A DNA stretch of 64,000 nucleotides, taken from NCBI RefSeq assembly GCF_015767275.1, contig NZ_JADWMY010000005.1, forward strand, positions 279,372 through 343,371, given 5' to 3'. Every line of letters starts with the position of its first letter. The first letter of the stretch is position 1. Position numbers and translations under genes: made by a program. Shown here piece by piece: positions 26,345 through 36,632 of this stretch. Under the pieces are notes generated by a model. That model did no database searches and was not told the DNA's origin. It was given only the letters and a program-made list of their open reading frames with translations. This stretch comes from Herbaspirillum sp. AP02. Lineage in GTDB: Bacteria > Pseudomonadota > Gammaproteobacteria > Burkholderiales > Burkholderiaceae_D.

Positions 26345-27574
26345 TCAGCGGCTGCGGTGGATGTGGCCGGACTGCATGACCAGCGACAGATGCTCGCCCT
26401 GCCCGGTCAGCAGCGTGATGTCCTGCAACGGGTTGCCGTCGACCACGATCAGGTCGGCCAGTGCGCCGGCGCGCACGGTACCCAGTTCACCTTCGCGCTG
26501 CAGGATGGCAGCGGCAATCGACGTCGCCGAGCGGATCGTTTCCAGATTGCCCAGGATCTCGGCGCGGATCAGGAATTCGGTCGACTGGTCCTGGTGCATC
26601 TCACCCAGGAGGTCGGAGCCGAAGCCCATCTGCACGCCATGCTCGGCATAGATGCGCAGCGAATCACGCCCGGCCTGGCGCACCGATTCGATCTTGGCCA
26701 CCGAATCCGGCGGCAGGCCCAGGCGGGCACCGTCGCGGGCCAGCGAATCATAGGTCACCAGTGTCGGTACGACGAAGGCCCCATGCTCGCGCATCACGCG
26801 CGCAGCATCGGCGTCGACCAGGTTGCCGTGCTCGATGGTACGCACGCCGCAACGCACGGCCCGCGAGATGGCACGGCCGGTGTAGGCGTGGGCCATCACG
26901 TAGGTCTGGGCGGCTTCGGCTTCGGCCACGATGGCGCGGATTTCGTCTTCGCTATATTGCGTGTTGCCGATCGGATCGGTGGGCGAGGCCACGCCACCGG
27001 AAGCCATGATCTTGATCTGGGTCGCGCCCTTCTGCAGTTCTTCGCGAGCAGCCAGGCGCACCGCATCCACGCCATCGGCCACGCGGGCGATGGCGCCGGC
27101 GCGGAAGGCGCAGGAACAAGGCTCCAGCACATCGGAACGCGGGCGGAAGTCGCCGTGGCCACCGGTCTGCGACAAGGCCTTGCCCGAGGGGAAGATACGC
27201 GGCCCCGGCACCAGGCCGATGGCGATGGCTTGCGCCAGGCCCCAGTCGGCACCGCCGGCATCGCGCACGCTGGTGAAGCCGCGATTCAACATCGCCTCGA
27301 CGATGGGCAGCGCACGGATGGAGGTCAGCGATCCCGGTTGCAGGGCATTCAAGCCCAGGTTGGCCAGCGAGGCCAGCACGTGCACGTGGCAATCGATCAG
27401 GCCCGGCATCACGGTCTTGCCGGCCACATCGACCACCCGCGCGCCCGGCACCTCCAGGGGCGTGGCGGAGACATCGATGATGCGGTCTTTTTCGATCAGG
27501 ACATCATGGCGCGGGAACAGGCTGCCCAGCGCGGGATCGAGGACGTTGCCGCCCTTCAGGAGAATCTTGGTCAT
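26345..27574 (-). CDS. metal-dependent amidohydrolase, Xaa-Pro dipeptidase-like group
   Basis: A 409-residue amidohydrolase with a complete binuclear metal site: the HxH in DCHVHV, a lysine in IKIMASGG (expected carboxylated), His in VMAHAYT, His in TIEHGN and Asp in GFGSDLLG. Overall it resembles the imidazolonepropionase-like group that includes characterised L-Xaa-L-Pro/Xaa-Arg dipeptidases. It is cytoplasmic, with no signal peptide. The MHS transporter gene is immediately upstream on the same strand (8-base gap), suggesting uptake and hydrolysis of one substrate, possibly a peptide or N-acylated compound. Confidence 0.82.
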   Translation of the reverse strand: MTKILLKGGNVLDPALGSLFPRHDVLIEKDRIIDVSATPLEVPGARVVDVAGKTVMPGLIDCHVHVLASLANLGLNALQPGSLTSIRALPIVEAMLNRGFTSVRDAGGADWGLAQAIAIGLVPGPRIFPSGKALSQTGGHGDFRPRSDVLEPCSCAFRAGAIARVADGVDAVRLAAREELQKGATQIKIMASGGVASPTDPIGNTQYSEDEIRAIVAEAEAAQTYVMAHAYTGRAISRAVRCGVRTIEHGNLVDADAARVMREHGAFVVPTLVTYDSLARDGARLGLPPDSVAKIESVRQAGRDSLRIYAEHGVQMGFGSDLLGEMHQDQSTEFLIRAEILGNLETIRSATSIAAAILQREGELGTVRAGALADLIVVDGNPLQDITLLTGQGEHLSLVMQSGHIHRSR

Positions 27575-27582
27575 GGCAAAAA

Positions 27583-28884
27583 TCAGTGTTGTTGCAGATA
27601 CTGCGGCTCACGCACGAAGCGGGTGCCGATGAAGCTGATGGCAGCAGCGATCATCACGTAGAAGGCCGGCGCCATGGTGCTGCCGGTGGCGGCGATCAGC
27701 CAGGTGATGAAGAAGGAGGCAAAGCCGCCGAAGATGGTCACGGCCAGGTTGTAGGCCACCGACAGGCCGGTGGAGAGCACCTTGGCCGGGAACAGTTCCG
27801 AGAACGCCGCCAGGATGGGGCCGGTGTAGGCTGCGATCAGGGTGCCGAAGACCAGTTGGAAGATCAGCAGCGTCGACAGGCTGGGCGCGCTGTTGATGTA
27901 GGCGAACATGGGATAGGCCAGCACCAGGATCAGCGCGGCCGAACCGGAGAGCAGCGGACGACGGCCGATGCGATCAGCCAGGCGACCGACGAAGGGCGCC
28001 AATACCATGATGCAGAGTCCACCCACCATGCCGGCGATGAAGCCGGTGGTCTGCGGCAGCTTCAGGACCTTGACCGAATAGGTCGGCATGTAGAACAGCA
28101 AGACATAGGTACAGACCGTCCACAGGATCACCATCGAAAAACTGGCCGAGGTCTCGCGCGGGAAGTTGCGGATCACTTCCTTCAGGGGCGAGTCGGTCTT
28201 GTCCTTTTCTTCGAGGAAGGTGGGGGTCTCTTCGAGGTGGTGACGGATGTAGTAACCGACCGGGCCGATGATGATGCCCAGCAGGAAGGGCAGGCGCCAG
28301 CCCCAGCTGGCCAGCGCTTCGGGGCTCAGGCTGGTGGTGACGAAGGTACCGACGGCGGCACCCAGCAGCACGGCCACGCCGATGCTGGCCTGGATCCAGC
28401 TGGAGTAGAAGGCGCGTTCGCGCTCGGGTGCATATTCGGTCAGGAAGGCGGTGGCGCTGCCCATCTCGCCGCCGGCCGAGAAGCCTTGCAGCAGGCGCGC
28501 CACGACGATGATCAGCGGCGCGAACAGGCCGATGCTTTCATAGGTCGGTGCCAGGCCGATCATGGTGGTGCCCACGGCCATGAGCAGGATGGTCACCGAC
28601 AGCGCTGCCTTGCGGCCCACGCGGTCGGCGTAGATGCCCAGCAGGACACCGCCCACCGGACGCATGAAGAATCCGACGCCGAAGGTGGCCACGGCCAGCA
28701 GCAAGGAAGTGAGGTCATTGCCGGTCGGGAAGAACAGTTTGGCGATGATCACCGCGAAGAAGCTGTAGACGGTGAAGTCGAACCATTCGAGGCCGTTGCC
28801 GATGACGGTGGCGATGATGGCGCGGCGGCGCTGGTGGTTGCTGACCAGCGGCATCCCGCCGGCTGGTAATGTCGTTCCTTGCAT
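27583..28884 (-). CDS. MFS transporter, metabolite:H+ symporter family
   Basis: A 433-residue, 12-helix major facilitator of the MHS family (ProP/KgtP/citrate type). Diagnostic features are VIGNGLEWFDFTVYSFFA at helix 1, the loop motif YADRVGRKAAL, and LLQGFSAGGEMGSATAFLTEYAPERER after helix 4. It would import an organic acid, betaine or amino acid with protons. It is co-oriented with, and nine bases from, the amidohydrolase gene. Confidence 0.9.
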   Translation of the reverse strand: MQGTTLPAGGMPLVSNHQRRRAIIATVIGNGLEWFDFTVYSFFAVIIAKLFFPTGNDLTSLLLAVATFGVGFFMRPVGGVLLGIYADRVGRKAALSVTILLMAVGTTMIGLAPTYESIGLFAPLIIVVARLLQGFSAGGEMGSATAFLTEYAPERERAFYSSWIQASIGVAVLLGAAVGTFVTTSLSPEALASWGWRLPFLLGIIIGPVGYYIRHHLEETPTFLEEKDKTDSPLKEVIRNFPRETSASFSMVILWTVCTYVLLFYMPTYSVKVLKLPQTTGFIAGMVGGLCIMVLAPFVGRLADRIGRRPLLSGSAALILVLAYPMFAYINSAPSLSTLLIFQLVFGTLIAAYTGPILAAFSELFPAKVLSTGLSVAYNLAVTIFGGFASFFITWLIAATGSTMAPAFYVMIAAAISFIGTRFVREPQYLQQH

Positions 28885-29060
28885 GCTTTCCCCTCATGTC
28901 GGACGTTGAATATCCGGCCGATGATAGGGGTGTGGGGGGCGTGGCGGAAATGATATCTGTGCATGCAGCCATGCTTGCAGCGCATGCATGCGGAAAGGAT
29001 TTATATCCTTTTCACTAATTATTTTTTATTTTGTTTAAATCATTAACCCATCGGGCGAAA

Positions 29061-29090
29061 AAAAACGCGTGCATTCCTGCACGCGTTTTT
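29061..29090 (-). terminator. intrinsic terminator of the aspS operon
   Basis: Perfect hairpin AACGCGTGCA (29064-29073) and TGCACGCGTT (29078-29087) with a TTCC loop, flanked by a long A-run on the left (a T-run when read leftwards) and T's on the right. It lies 33 bases after the aspS stop. Confidence 0.85.
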
Positions 29091-29122
29091 CATTCGACTT
29101 ATCCGTAACACCGATAGATCGA

Positions 29123-30928
29123 TCAGGCCTTCACTGCCGGCTCGGTATTGCGCAGACGGATGTGCAGCTCGCGCAGCTGCTTCTCGTCCACCGCCGAAGG
29201 CGCATTGGTCAGCAGGCACTGGGCGCGCTGGGTCTTGGGGAAGGCGATCACGTCGCGGATCGACTCGGCGCCGGCCATCATGGTGACCAGGCGGTCCAGG
29301 CCGAAGGCGATGCCGCCGTGCGGGGGCGCGCCGTATTGCAGCGCGTCCAGCAGGAAGCCGAACTTCAAGCGGGCTTCCTCGTCATCGATCTTCAGGGCGC
29401 GGAACACCTTGCTCTGTACGTCGGCGCGGTGGATACGGACCGAACCGCCGCCCAGTTCCCAACCGTTCAGGACCATGTCGTAGGCCTTGGCGATGGCCGC
29501 TGCGGGATTGGTCGAGATGAAGTCTTCGTGGCCATCCTTGGGCGAAGTGAACGGGTGGTGCAGCGCGACCCAGCGCTGGCCATCTTCGTCATATTCGAAC
29601 ATGGGGAAGTCGACCACCCACAGCGGACGCCAGGCGTCGTCGAACAGGCCGTTCTTCTTGCCGAAATCGCTGTGGCCGATCTTCACGCGCAGCGCGCCGA
29701 TGGCATCGTTGACCACCTTGGCCTTGTCGGCGCCGAAGAAGATCAGGTCGCCGTCTTGCGCGCCGGTCTTTTCGATGATGGCAGTGAGGGCAGCATCGTG
29801 GATGTTCTTGACGATGGGCGACTGCAGGCCGTCACGACCCTTGGCCTTTTCATTGACCTTGATGTAGGCCAGGCCCTTGGCGCCGTAGATGGCGACGAAC
29901 TGGGTGTAGGCGTCGATTTCCGAACGCGGCATGTCGGCACCACCCGGCACGCGCAGGCCGACCACGCGGCCGCCTTCGCTGTTGGCGGCGCCCGAGAAGA
30001 CCTTGAAGTCGACATCCTTCATCACATCGGTCAGCTCGGTGAATTCGAGCTTGACGCGCATATCCGGTTTGTCCGAACCATACATGCCCATGGCGGTGGC
30101 AAAGTCCATCACCGGGAACGGGTTGGGCAGGTCGATATCCAGCGCGTTCTTGAAGACCAGGCGGATCATGCCTTCGAACAGGTCACGGATTTCCTGTTCG
30201 TTCAGGAAGGAGGTTTCGCAGTCGATCTGGGTGAATTCCGGCTGGCGGTCAGCACGCAGGTCTTCGTCGCGGAAGCACTTGGTGATCTGGTAGTAGCGGT
30301 CGAAGTTGGCCACCATCAGCAGCTGCTTGAACAGCTGGGGCGACTGCGGCAGGGCGAAGAATTCACCGGCGTTCACGCGCGAGGGCACCAGGTAGTCGCG
30401 CGCGCCTTCCGGGGTGGACTTGGTCAGCATCGGGGTTTCGATGTCGATGAAGCCCTGGGCATCCAGGAACTTGCGCACTTCCATGGCGACCTTGTAGCGC
30501 AGGCGCAGGTTGTTCTGCATCTGCGGACGGCGCAGGTCCAGCACGCGGTGGGTCAGGCGGGTGGTTTCGGACAGGTTGTCGTCGTCCAGCTGGAACGGCG
30601 GCGTCACCGACGGGTTCAGCACTTCCAGCTCGTGGCACAGCACTTCGATCTTGCCCGACTTCAGGTTGGCGTTGGTGGTGCCTTCAGGACGGTTGCGTAC
30701 CAGGCCGGTGATGCGCAGGCAGAACTCGTTGCGCACCGACTCGGCGTTCTTGAAGACATCGGCGCGATCCGGGTCGCACACTACCTGGACCAGGCCTTCG
30801 CGGTCGCGCAGGTCGATGAAGATCACGCCGCCGTGATCGCGGCGACGGTGTACCCAGCCGCACAGGCTGACGGTTTGGCCGAGCAGTGCCTCGGTAGTGA
30901 GGCCACAGTATTGGGTTCGCATGGACAT
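29123..30928 (-). CDS. aspS: aspartyl-tRNA synthetase
   Basis: A 601-residue bacterial-type class II synthetase that charges tRNA(Asp), probably non-discriminating for tRNA(Asn) as often in betaproteobacteria. The N-terminal OB fold ([25 protein letters not shown]), motif 2 ([24 protein letters not shown]), the bacterial GAD insert, and motif 3 ([15 protein letters not shown]) are all intact. Start at 30928 is favoured by GGA about ten bases upstream; an ATG at 30922 two codons in matches the E. coli N-terminus. It follows the DUF502 gene. Confidence 0.96.
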   Translation of the reverse strand: MSMRTQYCGLTTEALLGQTVSLCGWVHRRRDHGGVIFIDLRDREGLVQVVCDPDRADVFKNAESVRNEFCLRITGLVRNRPEGTTNANLKSGKIEVLCHELEVLNPSVTPPFQLDDDNLSETTRLTHRVLDLRRPQMQNNLRLRYKVAMEVRKFLDAQGFIDIETPMLTKSTPEGARDYLVPSRVNAGEFFALPQSPQLFKQLLMVANFDRYYQITKCFRDEDLRADRQPEFTQIDCETSFLNEQEIRDLFEGMIRLVFKNALDIDLPNPFPVMDFATAMGMYGSDKPDMRVKLEFTELTDVMKDVDFKVFSGAANSEGGRVVGLRVPGGADMPRSEIDAYTQFVAIYGAKGLAYIKVNEKAKGRDGLQSPIVKNIHDAALTAIIEKTGAQDGDLIFFGADKAKVVNDAIGALRVKIGHSDFGKKNGLFDDAWRPLWVVDFPMFEYDEDGQRWVALHHPFTSPKDGHEDFISTNPAAAIAKAYDMVLNGWELGGGSVRIHRADVQSKVFRALKIDDEEARLKFGFLLDALQYGAPPHGGIAFGLDRLVTMMAGAESIRDVIAFPKTQRAQCLLTNAPSAVDEKQLRELHIRLRNTEPAVKA

Positions 30929-31026
30929 GGTTGTGATTCCGTTGACAGTGTTCTTGTTGGATTCGTGAGAGGAGACGCTAAGGGCGAAGGCGGGGCTGGC
31001 CGGGCCGCGTGGCACCGGCCGCCCCG

Positions 31027-31662
31027 TCAATTCTTCGGCGCCGCGACGTCGGTGATGATCTTCTTGTCGGCCGCCATCTCGGGGGCGACCACGCCCATCG
31101 AGACGACATACTTCAGGGCTGCATCGACCGACATGTCGAGCTCGATCGCATCGGCACGCGGCAGCATCAGGAAGAAACCGGAGGTCGGGTTGGGCGTGGT
31201 GGGAACGTAGACGCTGATGAAGTCACCGGCCAGGTGGTTCTTCACCTCGCCGCCGGGGGCGCCGGTCAGGAAGGCGATGGTCCACGCGCCCTGGCGCGGA
31301 TACTGGATCAGCACGGCCTTGCGGAAGGCATTGCCGGAGGGCGAGAAGAGCGTATCGGAGACCTGCTTGACGCTGGAATAGATCGACTTCACCACCGGAA
31401 TGCGGGTGAGGAAGCCTTCCCACACCAGCACCAGGCGCCGTCCGATGAAGTTGCGCGCCGCCAGGCCGGTGAGGAACACGATCAGCAAGGTCAGGATCGC
31501 GCCCAGGCCGGGGATGTTGTGGCCCAGCCAGTGCTGCGGGCGCCAGGCCTCGGGCAGCAGCAGCAGCGACTGGTCCATGGTGCTGATGATCAGGTTCAGT
31601 ACCCATAGCGTGATGGCCAGGGGAACCAGGATCAGCAGACCCGTGATGAAGTATTTGCGCAT
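31027..31662 (-). CDS. DUF502 family membrane protein
   Basis: A 211-residue protein of the DUF502 family. The N-terminal helix ([21 protein letters not shown]) and a second ([18 protein letters not shown]) anchor it in the inner membrane; the conserved segment [18 protein letters not shown] follows, then a soluble part with [11 protein letters not shown]. Function is not established. It lies between fmdB and aspS, a gene order common in betaproteobacteria. Confidence 0.9.
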   Translation of the reverse strand: MRKYFITGLLILVPLAITLWVLNLIISTMDQSLLLLPEAWRPQHWLGHNIPGLGAILTLLIVFLTGLAARNFIGRRLVLVWEGFLTRIPVVKSIYSSVKQVSDTLFSPSGNAFRKAVLIQYPRQGAWTIAFLTGAPGGEVKNHLAGDFISVYVPTTPNPTSGFFLMLPRADAIELDMSVDAALKYVVSMGVVAPEMAADKKIITDVAAPKN

Positions 31663-31680
31663 GGGGGAAGGAAAACCTCG

Positions 31681-32055
31681 TTAGCTTGCGCTGGGGGTGG
31701 ACGGCGCGGCGGGCGTTGGGGCCGGAGTCGCCGCTGTCGTCGGGCTTGCGCCTGCGGCAGCGGGGGCAGCAGCGGGGGCGGCGGCGGGCGCCTCACTACC
31801 CGAGGCAGGGGCTTCGGCCGAGCCGGCGATACCGGTGCCGGTGGCACCCTTGCTATTGGCGGCGCCACTGCCGTTGCCACGGAAATCGGTGACATACCAG
31901 CCAGAACCCTTCAACTGGAAGCCGGCTGCAGTGAGCTGCTTCCGGAAGCTGTCCTGGTGGCAGGAGGGGCAAACGGTCAACGCATCGTCGGAGATCTTCT
32001 GCAAGACATCCTTGGCAAAACCACACGCTTCGCAGCGATACGCGTAAATGGGCAT
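31681..32055 (-). CDS. FmdB family zinc ribbon protein
   Basis: A 124-residue protein. The first 60 residues form the FmdB zinc ribbon with CxxC pairs at Cys8/Cys11 (YRCEACG) and Cys29/Cys32 (VCPSC), followed by GSGWYVTDFRG. The C-terminal half is a low-complexity Ala/Pro/Ser tail, variable in related proteins and probably disordered. First gene of the fmdB-DUF502-aspS group; function of the family is unclear (regulatory proteins of formamidase operons carry the name). Confidence 0.88.
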   Translation of the reverse strand: MPIYAYRCEACGFAKDVLQKISDDALTVCPSCHQDSFRKQLTAAGFQLKGSGWYVTDFRGNGSGAANSKGATGTGIAGSAEAPASGSEAPAAAPAAAPAAAGASPTTAATPAPTPAAPSTPSAS

Positions 32056-32234
32056 GACTAACTCCGCAAAAAACTTCCAAAACCCTGAATTATAAAGGCT
32101 TTTGGCGGAGTTTTAGTGAACCGGTCGGCAGCGGCGATGCTGGCACGCGACGGCATGCCCCGCCGCGCCGGCAAAAATATTTGCTTCCCGGAAAGTTTCG
32201 CGACCTGCCCTCACCCGCCCTCCCCACCGGACAG

Positions 32235-33629
32235 TCAGCCCTCGACGGGAGCGGCGCGGCTACTGCGCAGGGTATCGAGGAACTCGCGGCACCACCAGTG
32301 GACGTCGAACTGGCGGATGTTTTCCATCAAGGCAGCATGGCGCTCGCGCCGTTCGGACTGCGACATCTGCAAGGCCTGCTGGATCACCTGGGCCGCGCCG
32401 TGGGTGTCGTAGGGATTGATGATGAGGGCCTGCTTCATCTGCTCGGCCGCACCGGCAAAGCGCGACAGCACCAGCACGCCGGGGTCGTCCTCGTCCTGGG
32501 AGGCGACGAATTCCTTGGCCACCAGGTTCATGCCATCGCGCAATGGCGTGACCAACGCGACTGCGCAGGCGCGGTACAGTCCCGGCAGGCGGCGGCGGGC
32601 CACGGTACGGTGGATGTAGCGGATCGGCATCCAGTCGAAGTCGCCGAAATCGCCGTTGATGGAGCCGCACAGGCTTTCCAGCTCGCGCTGGATGTCGCCA
32701 TAGGCTTCCACGTCTTCGCGGCTGGGCGAGGCGATCTGCAGCAGGGTGGCGCTATGGCGGTTTTCCGGATACAGGCGCAGCAGCTCGCGGAAGGCGCGGA
32801 TGCGCTGCGGCAGCCCCTTGGAGTAGTCCAGCCGATCCACCCCGATCAACAGGCGGCGGCGCGAATATTCGGCCTTGGTGCTGTCATAGGTATCGCGCGC
32901 TTCCTTGGCCTGGCCCAGACGCTGGAATTCGGCCACGTCGATGCCGATCGGGAAGGCATTGGCATGCACCGTGCGGTTGAAGGCGCGGAACTGGTTGGGG
33001 CCGACCGGCTCGGCCGTGGCTTCGGCCTGGACGTACTGGGCGAAGTGCTGCAGGTCGGCGTGGTTCTGGAAGCCCACCAGGTCGTAGGCGAACAGCGCCC
33101 GCATCAGCCATTCATGGGAGGGGATGGCGGTAAGAATAGGTGGCGGCGGCAACGGGATGTGCAGGAAGAAACCGATGCGCGCCTCGCAGCCCATGGCGCG
33201 CAGCTCGGCCGCCAGCGGGATGAGGTGGTAGTCGTGGATCCAGACGATGTCATCGCGTTTCAACAGCGGGAACAGCTTGCGCGCAAACAGCTGGTTCACG
33301 CGCCGATAGCCGCCCAGGTGGCCGGCCTCGAAGTGCGCCAGGTCGAGCCGGTAATGGAACACCGGCCACAGCACCCCGTTGGCATAGCCGCGGTAATAGG
33401 CATCATGGTCTTCCTGCGACAGGTCCAGCTCGGCCAGGGTCACGCTGCCGGCCTGGTTCACGCGCAGCTCGCCCTCGCCGGGCGTGCCATCCTCGACCAC
33501 CTTGCCGCTCCAGCCGAACCACAGGCCGCCGGTCTTCTTCAGGGTTTCGCCCAGCGCCACCGCCAGGCCGCCGGCGGCGGGCTTGCGGGGATCGGCCAGG
33601 CGATTGGAGACAACAACAAGTCGCGACAT
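32235..33629 (-). CDS. otsA: trehalose-6-phosphate synthase
   Basis: A 464-residue GT20 glycosyltransferase joining UDP-glucose and glucose-6-phosphate to trehalose-6-phosphate. The N-terminal RLVVVSNRL and GGLAVAL loop, [12 protein letters not shown], and the [15 protein letters not shown] donor-site segment are intact, as is [16 protein letters not shown]. The ATG at 33629 overlaps the stop of the GH15 gene in a TGATG junction. Together with GH15 and otsB it forms a leftward trehalose operon for osmotic or desiccation stress. Confidence 0.95.
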   Translation of the reverse strand: MSRLVVVSNRLADPRKPAAGGLAVALGETLKKTGGLWFGWSGKVVEDGTPGEGELRVNQAGSVTLAELDLSQEDHDAYYRGYANGVLWPVFHYRLDLAHFEAGHLGGYRRVNQLFARKLFPLLKRDDIVWIHDYHLIPLAAELRAMGCEARIGFFLHIPLPPPPILTAIPSHEWLMRALFAYDLVGFQNHADLQHFAQYVQAEATAEPVGPNQFRAFNRTVHANAFPIGIDVAEFQRLGQAKEARDTYDSTKAEYSRRRLLIGVDRLDYSKGLPQRIRAFRELLRLYPENRHSATLLQIASPSREDVEAYGDIQRELESLCGSINGDFGDFDWMPIRYIHRTVARRRLPGLYRACAVALVTPLRDGMNLVAKEFVASQDEDDPGVLVLSRFAGAAEQMKQALIINPYDTHGAAQVIQQALQMSQSERRERHAALMENIRQFDVHWWCREFLDTLRSSRAAPVEG

Positions 33630-35518
33630 CAGATCACCGCCTCCCATGACGCCGACAGGCGCATCGCACAGTTGATGATGCCTACCATCGAATAGGTCTG
33701 CGGGAAGTTGCCCCACATCTGGCGCGTGACCGGATGGGTGTCCTCGGACAGCAGACCCAGGTGGTTGCGGGCATCCAGCATGGCCTGGAAGATTTCACGG
33801 GCCTGCTCCTTGCGGCCGATGCGGGCCAGCGCATCGATGCGCCAGAAGGTACAGATATTGAAGGCGGTCTCGGGCCGGCCGAAGTCGTCCGGGGCTTCGT
33901 AGCGGCGCATGTAGGGGCCATCACACAGGTGTTTTTCCAGCGCCTCGACGGTAGAAATGAAGCGCTTGTCGGTGGGCGCGATCAAGCCGACCTCGACCAT
34001 CAGCAGCACGCTGGCGTCGAGGTCGCGGCCGCCGAAGCTTTCGGCATAGGCCTGGCGTTGCTCGTTCCAGGCTTCGGTGAGGATGCGCTCGCCGATTTCC
34101 TTGGCGCGGTCGCCCCAGTAGCGGGCGCGCTCCGGCAGGTCGACCCGGGCGGCGATCTTGGCCAGGCGGTCGCAGGCGGCCCAGCTCATCAACGCCGAGG
34201 AGGTATGGATGCGCGAGCGCGTGCGCAGCTCCCACATGCCGGCGTCGGGCTGGTTGTAGACCTCGTAGGCGCGCTCGCCGACGGCTTCCAGATGCTGGAA
34301 ATGCTCGGCCCCGGCGCGATGATGCAGGCGCATGTCGTGGAAGGCCTGGGCCGCGCCCAGCACGATATTGCCGTAGACGTCATGCTGGAAATGTTCGTAG
34401 GCCTGGTTGCCCACGCGCACCGGCTGGTGGTGCTGGTAGCCCGGCAGGTGGTCCAGGATCTGCTCGGGCAGCGCTTCTTCCAGGCCGATGCCATACAGCG
34501 GCTGCACATGACCACCGCCGGAGCGCACCACCACGTTGGTCAGCCAGCGCAGGTAGTCTTCCATGGTCCCCAGTTCGGACAGACTGTTCAGGGCACGCAC
34601 CACGAAGAAGGCGTCGCGCAGCCAACAATAGCGATAGTCCCAGTTGCGCTGGCTGCCCGGCGCTTCGGGCACGCTGGTGGTCATGGCAGCGATGATGGCG
34701 CCGGTGTCTTCGAAGACGGAGAGCTTGAGCGTGATGGCCGCGCGGATCACCGCATCCTGCCACTCCAGCGGAGTGGCCAGGGCGCGGCTCCAGTTGCGCC
34801 AGTAGGCGGTGGTTTCCTGTTCGAAGTCGCGGGCGGTGTCGTTGATGCCGCCATGCAGCGTTTCATCAGGGCCCAGGATGAAGTTGTAGGGGCGGCTGAC
34901 CACGAAGGCGGTCTCGTCGACGATGTAGCTGATCGGCGCATCCGTGTTCAGGCGCAGGGTCTGGTCCGGGCCGACATAGCGGATATGGTTGCTGCCACGG
35001 GTCTGCGCCGGAATATCGCGACCCCAGTCGAAACGGGGACGCAACACCACCCGCATGCGTGGCGCGCCCGACAGCGGATGGACGCGACGCACCAGCTGCA
35101 GCGGGCGGAAAAAGCGACCACGGCTCTGGAAGCGCGGCGCCAGGTCGGTGATTTCGATGCCCTGGCCCAGGGTGTCGTAGAGACGGGTGCGCAGCACGGC
35201 GGTATTGGGTTCGTACCACTGCTCGCTGTGGGAAAAATTCTCCAGCTGGAAAGACCACAGCGCGCCATTGTCGGTGGGGTCCAGCAAGGCATTGAAGACC
35301 GGGTCGCCATCGAAGCGCGGCAAGCAGCACCAGACGATGCGGCCCATCTTGTCCACCAGCGCCGAGAAGGCGCAATTGCCGATCACGCCCAGGTCCAGCG
35401 ACGAGGTGGAGGGCATGTCGTGCGCCTGGGCGGCCAGATGCGGCTGTTCGGAATGCTGGGTCTGGGAATGCGGCTGCGGCTGCGCTTCCTGTTGCGGGTC
35501 GGGGCTGGGCTGGCTCAT
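33629..35518 (-). CDS. glycoside hydrolase family 15 protein
   Basis: A 629-residue GH15 (glucoamylase/trehalase-like) enzyme. A Gln/Pro/His-rich N-terminal stretch of about 35 residues precedes the trehalase-type N-terminal domain (LGVIGNCAFSALVDKMGRIVWCCLPRFD), then the (alpha/alpha)6 barrel with QRNWDYRYCWLRDAFF. Members next to otsAB may act as trehalases or on related glucosides. Translation of otsA is coupled to its stop codon. An internal ATG before PSTSSLDLG is a possible shorter start that would drop the low-complexity stretch. Confidence 0.88.
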   Translation of the reverse strand: MSQPSPDPQQEAQPQPHSQTQHSEQPHLAAQAHDMPSTSSLDLGVIGNCAFSALVDKMGRIVWCCLPRFDGDPVFNALLDPTDNGALWSFQLENFSHSEQWYEPNTAVLRTRLYDTLGQGIEITDLAPRFQSRGRFFRPLQLVRRVHPLSGAPRMRVVLRPRFDWGRDIPAQTRGSNHIRYVGPDQTLRLNTDAPISYIVDETAFVVSRPYNFILGPDETLHGGINDTARDFEQETTAYWRNWSRALATPLEWQDAVIRAAITLKLSVFEDTGAIIAAMTTSVPEAPGSQRNWDYRYCWLRDAFFVVRALNSLSELGTMEDYLRWLTNVVVRSGGGHVQPLYGIGLEEALPEQILDHLPGYQHHQPVRVGNQAYEHFQHDVYGNIVLGAAQAFHDMRLHHRAGAEHFQHLEAVGERAYEVYNQPDAGMWELRTRSRIHTSSALMSWAACDRLAKIAARVDLPERARYWGDRAKEIGERILTEAWNEQRQAYAESFGGRDLDASVLLMVEVGLIAPTDKRFISTVEALEKHLCDGPYMRRYEAPDDFGRPETAFNICTFWRIDALARIGRKEQAREIFQAMLDARNHLGLLSEDTHPVTRQMWGNFPQTYSMVGIINCAMRLSASWEAVI

Positions 35519-35593
35519 GGTTCCTCGTGCTCTGTTCTGTGGGTCAGATTTCTTGATGGAAGGCGATGATGGGCGCGTGCTGCGCCCGGGCGG

Positions 35594-36340
35594 TCATCCG
35601 CTGAGGCTGCGCGCGGGGATGGTCTCTCGTAGCAAGGCCAGCACCGCCGCCGGGTCGGCCAGACGCTGCTGCGCCTGGCTGGGGCCGGTACCGACCTTGA
35701 TGCCCAGGCCGCCGTAGGTCTCGGCCTGCGCGATGGCAAACCCGGCTTCATCTGTCACATCATCACCGATGAAGACCGGACGGCGGCCCCGGAATGGTGC
35801 TTCGTGCAGGAAGGCCGCCACCGCATCACCCTTGTTGATGTGGGGCTTGGCCTCCACCACCATCTTGCCGTGCAGCAGGGAAAAACCGGGTTCGTGGCGC
35901 AGGGCGTCCATCATGGTTTCCACGCAGCGTTGCTCCAGGTGGGCGGCATGCCGGTAGTGCAGCGCCAGGGCGCCGCGCTTGAGTTCAAGCTGCAGGCCGG
36001 GATTGCCCTGCACCAGCGGCAGCAGCCGGTCGCGCAGGTGATGCACGTCCGGCACCGGCTGCTGGAGGATGCGGCCATCGGCGGTACGTCGTTCGGCGCC
36101 ATGCACACCGGCGGCCGGCAGGCGCAGCGGCGCCAGGAAGAAATCGAGTTGATCCAGGGGGCGGCCGCTGACGATGGCCAGCGCGCCGTCCGATTCTTGT
36201 TGTAGTCGCTGCAACAGCGTGATCAGTTCCGGCGGCACCACGATCTCTTCGGGTTGTGGCGCCAGTTCGACCAGAGTGCCGTCGAAATCCAGAAACAACG
36301 CATCGGCAGCAAAATCGTAGGGGCGAGTTTGCTCAGTCAT
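35594..36340 (-). CDS. otsB: trehalose-6-phosphate phosphatase
   Basis: A 248-residue HAD-superfamily phosphatase releasing trehalose from trehalose-6-phosphate. The nucleophile motif is LFLDFDGTL (Asp18, Asp20); SGRPLDQL and the C-terminal GDDVTDEAGF complete the active site. It is the first gene of the leftward otsB-GH15-otsA operon. Confidence 0.95.
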   Translation of the reverse strand: MTEQTRPYDFAADALFLDFDGTLVELAPQPEEIVVPPELITLLQRLQQESDGALAIVSGRPLDQLDFFLAPLRLPAAGVHGAERRTADGRILQQPVPDVHHLRDRLLPLVQGNPGLQLELKRGALALHYRHAAHLEQRCVETMMDALRHEPGFSLLHGKMVVEAKPHINKGDAVAAFLHEAPFRGRRPVFIGDDVTDEAGFAIAQAETYGGLGIKVGTGPSQAQQRLADPAAVLALLRETIPARSLSG

Positions 36341-36500
36341 GTCATTTGAGGTTGATGGAAAGCAAATAAGTTCCGGTTTCGGCTCAATCTATTTCTAGAT
36401 TGACATCAAATTACGTCGAAAACCGGTCCATTAGGATGCTTTGACAGCAGCTAGCCCAGCAGTTCTGGCTAACATAGCCAGTTTTTAGATCAAGGGGCTA

Positions 36501-36515
36501 GTGAACAAGCCCTAA
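36501..36515 (-). repeat. possible relic of a MITE/IS terminal repeat
   Basis: Read on the minus strand this is TTAGGGCTTGTTCAC, which matches the outer end of the MITE at 16706-16720 (TTAGGGCCTGTTCAC including its flanking TTA) at 14 of 15 positions. No second end was found nearby, so it may be chance or a decayed insertion. Confidence 0.3.
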
Positions 36516-36632
36516 CCGATCCGCCCCACGCCCCCCCATCGACTCCTCGATCTTGGGAATCCAGCCGCAGCAAGCAGCCTGACCATGGTCTTACGCAATG
36601 CCACTTCCTTCGACCTTGTTTTTTCTACTGAT

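Noticed and set aside
29069..31210. 713-residue open frame on the plus strand opposite aspS
   Set aside because: It is the complement of a certain gene with strong GC skew by codon position; composition is His/Gly/Asp/Gln-rich as in antisense shadows, and there is no domain or ribosome-binding site.
31690..31850. Repetitive-looking Ala/Pro-coding stretch in the fmdB gene
   Set aside because: It is low-complexity coding sequence of the disordered tail, not a DNA repeat array or CRISPR.
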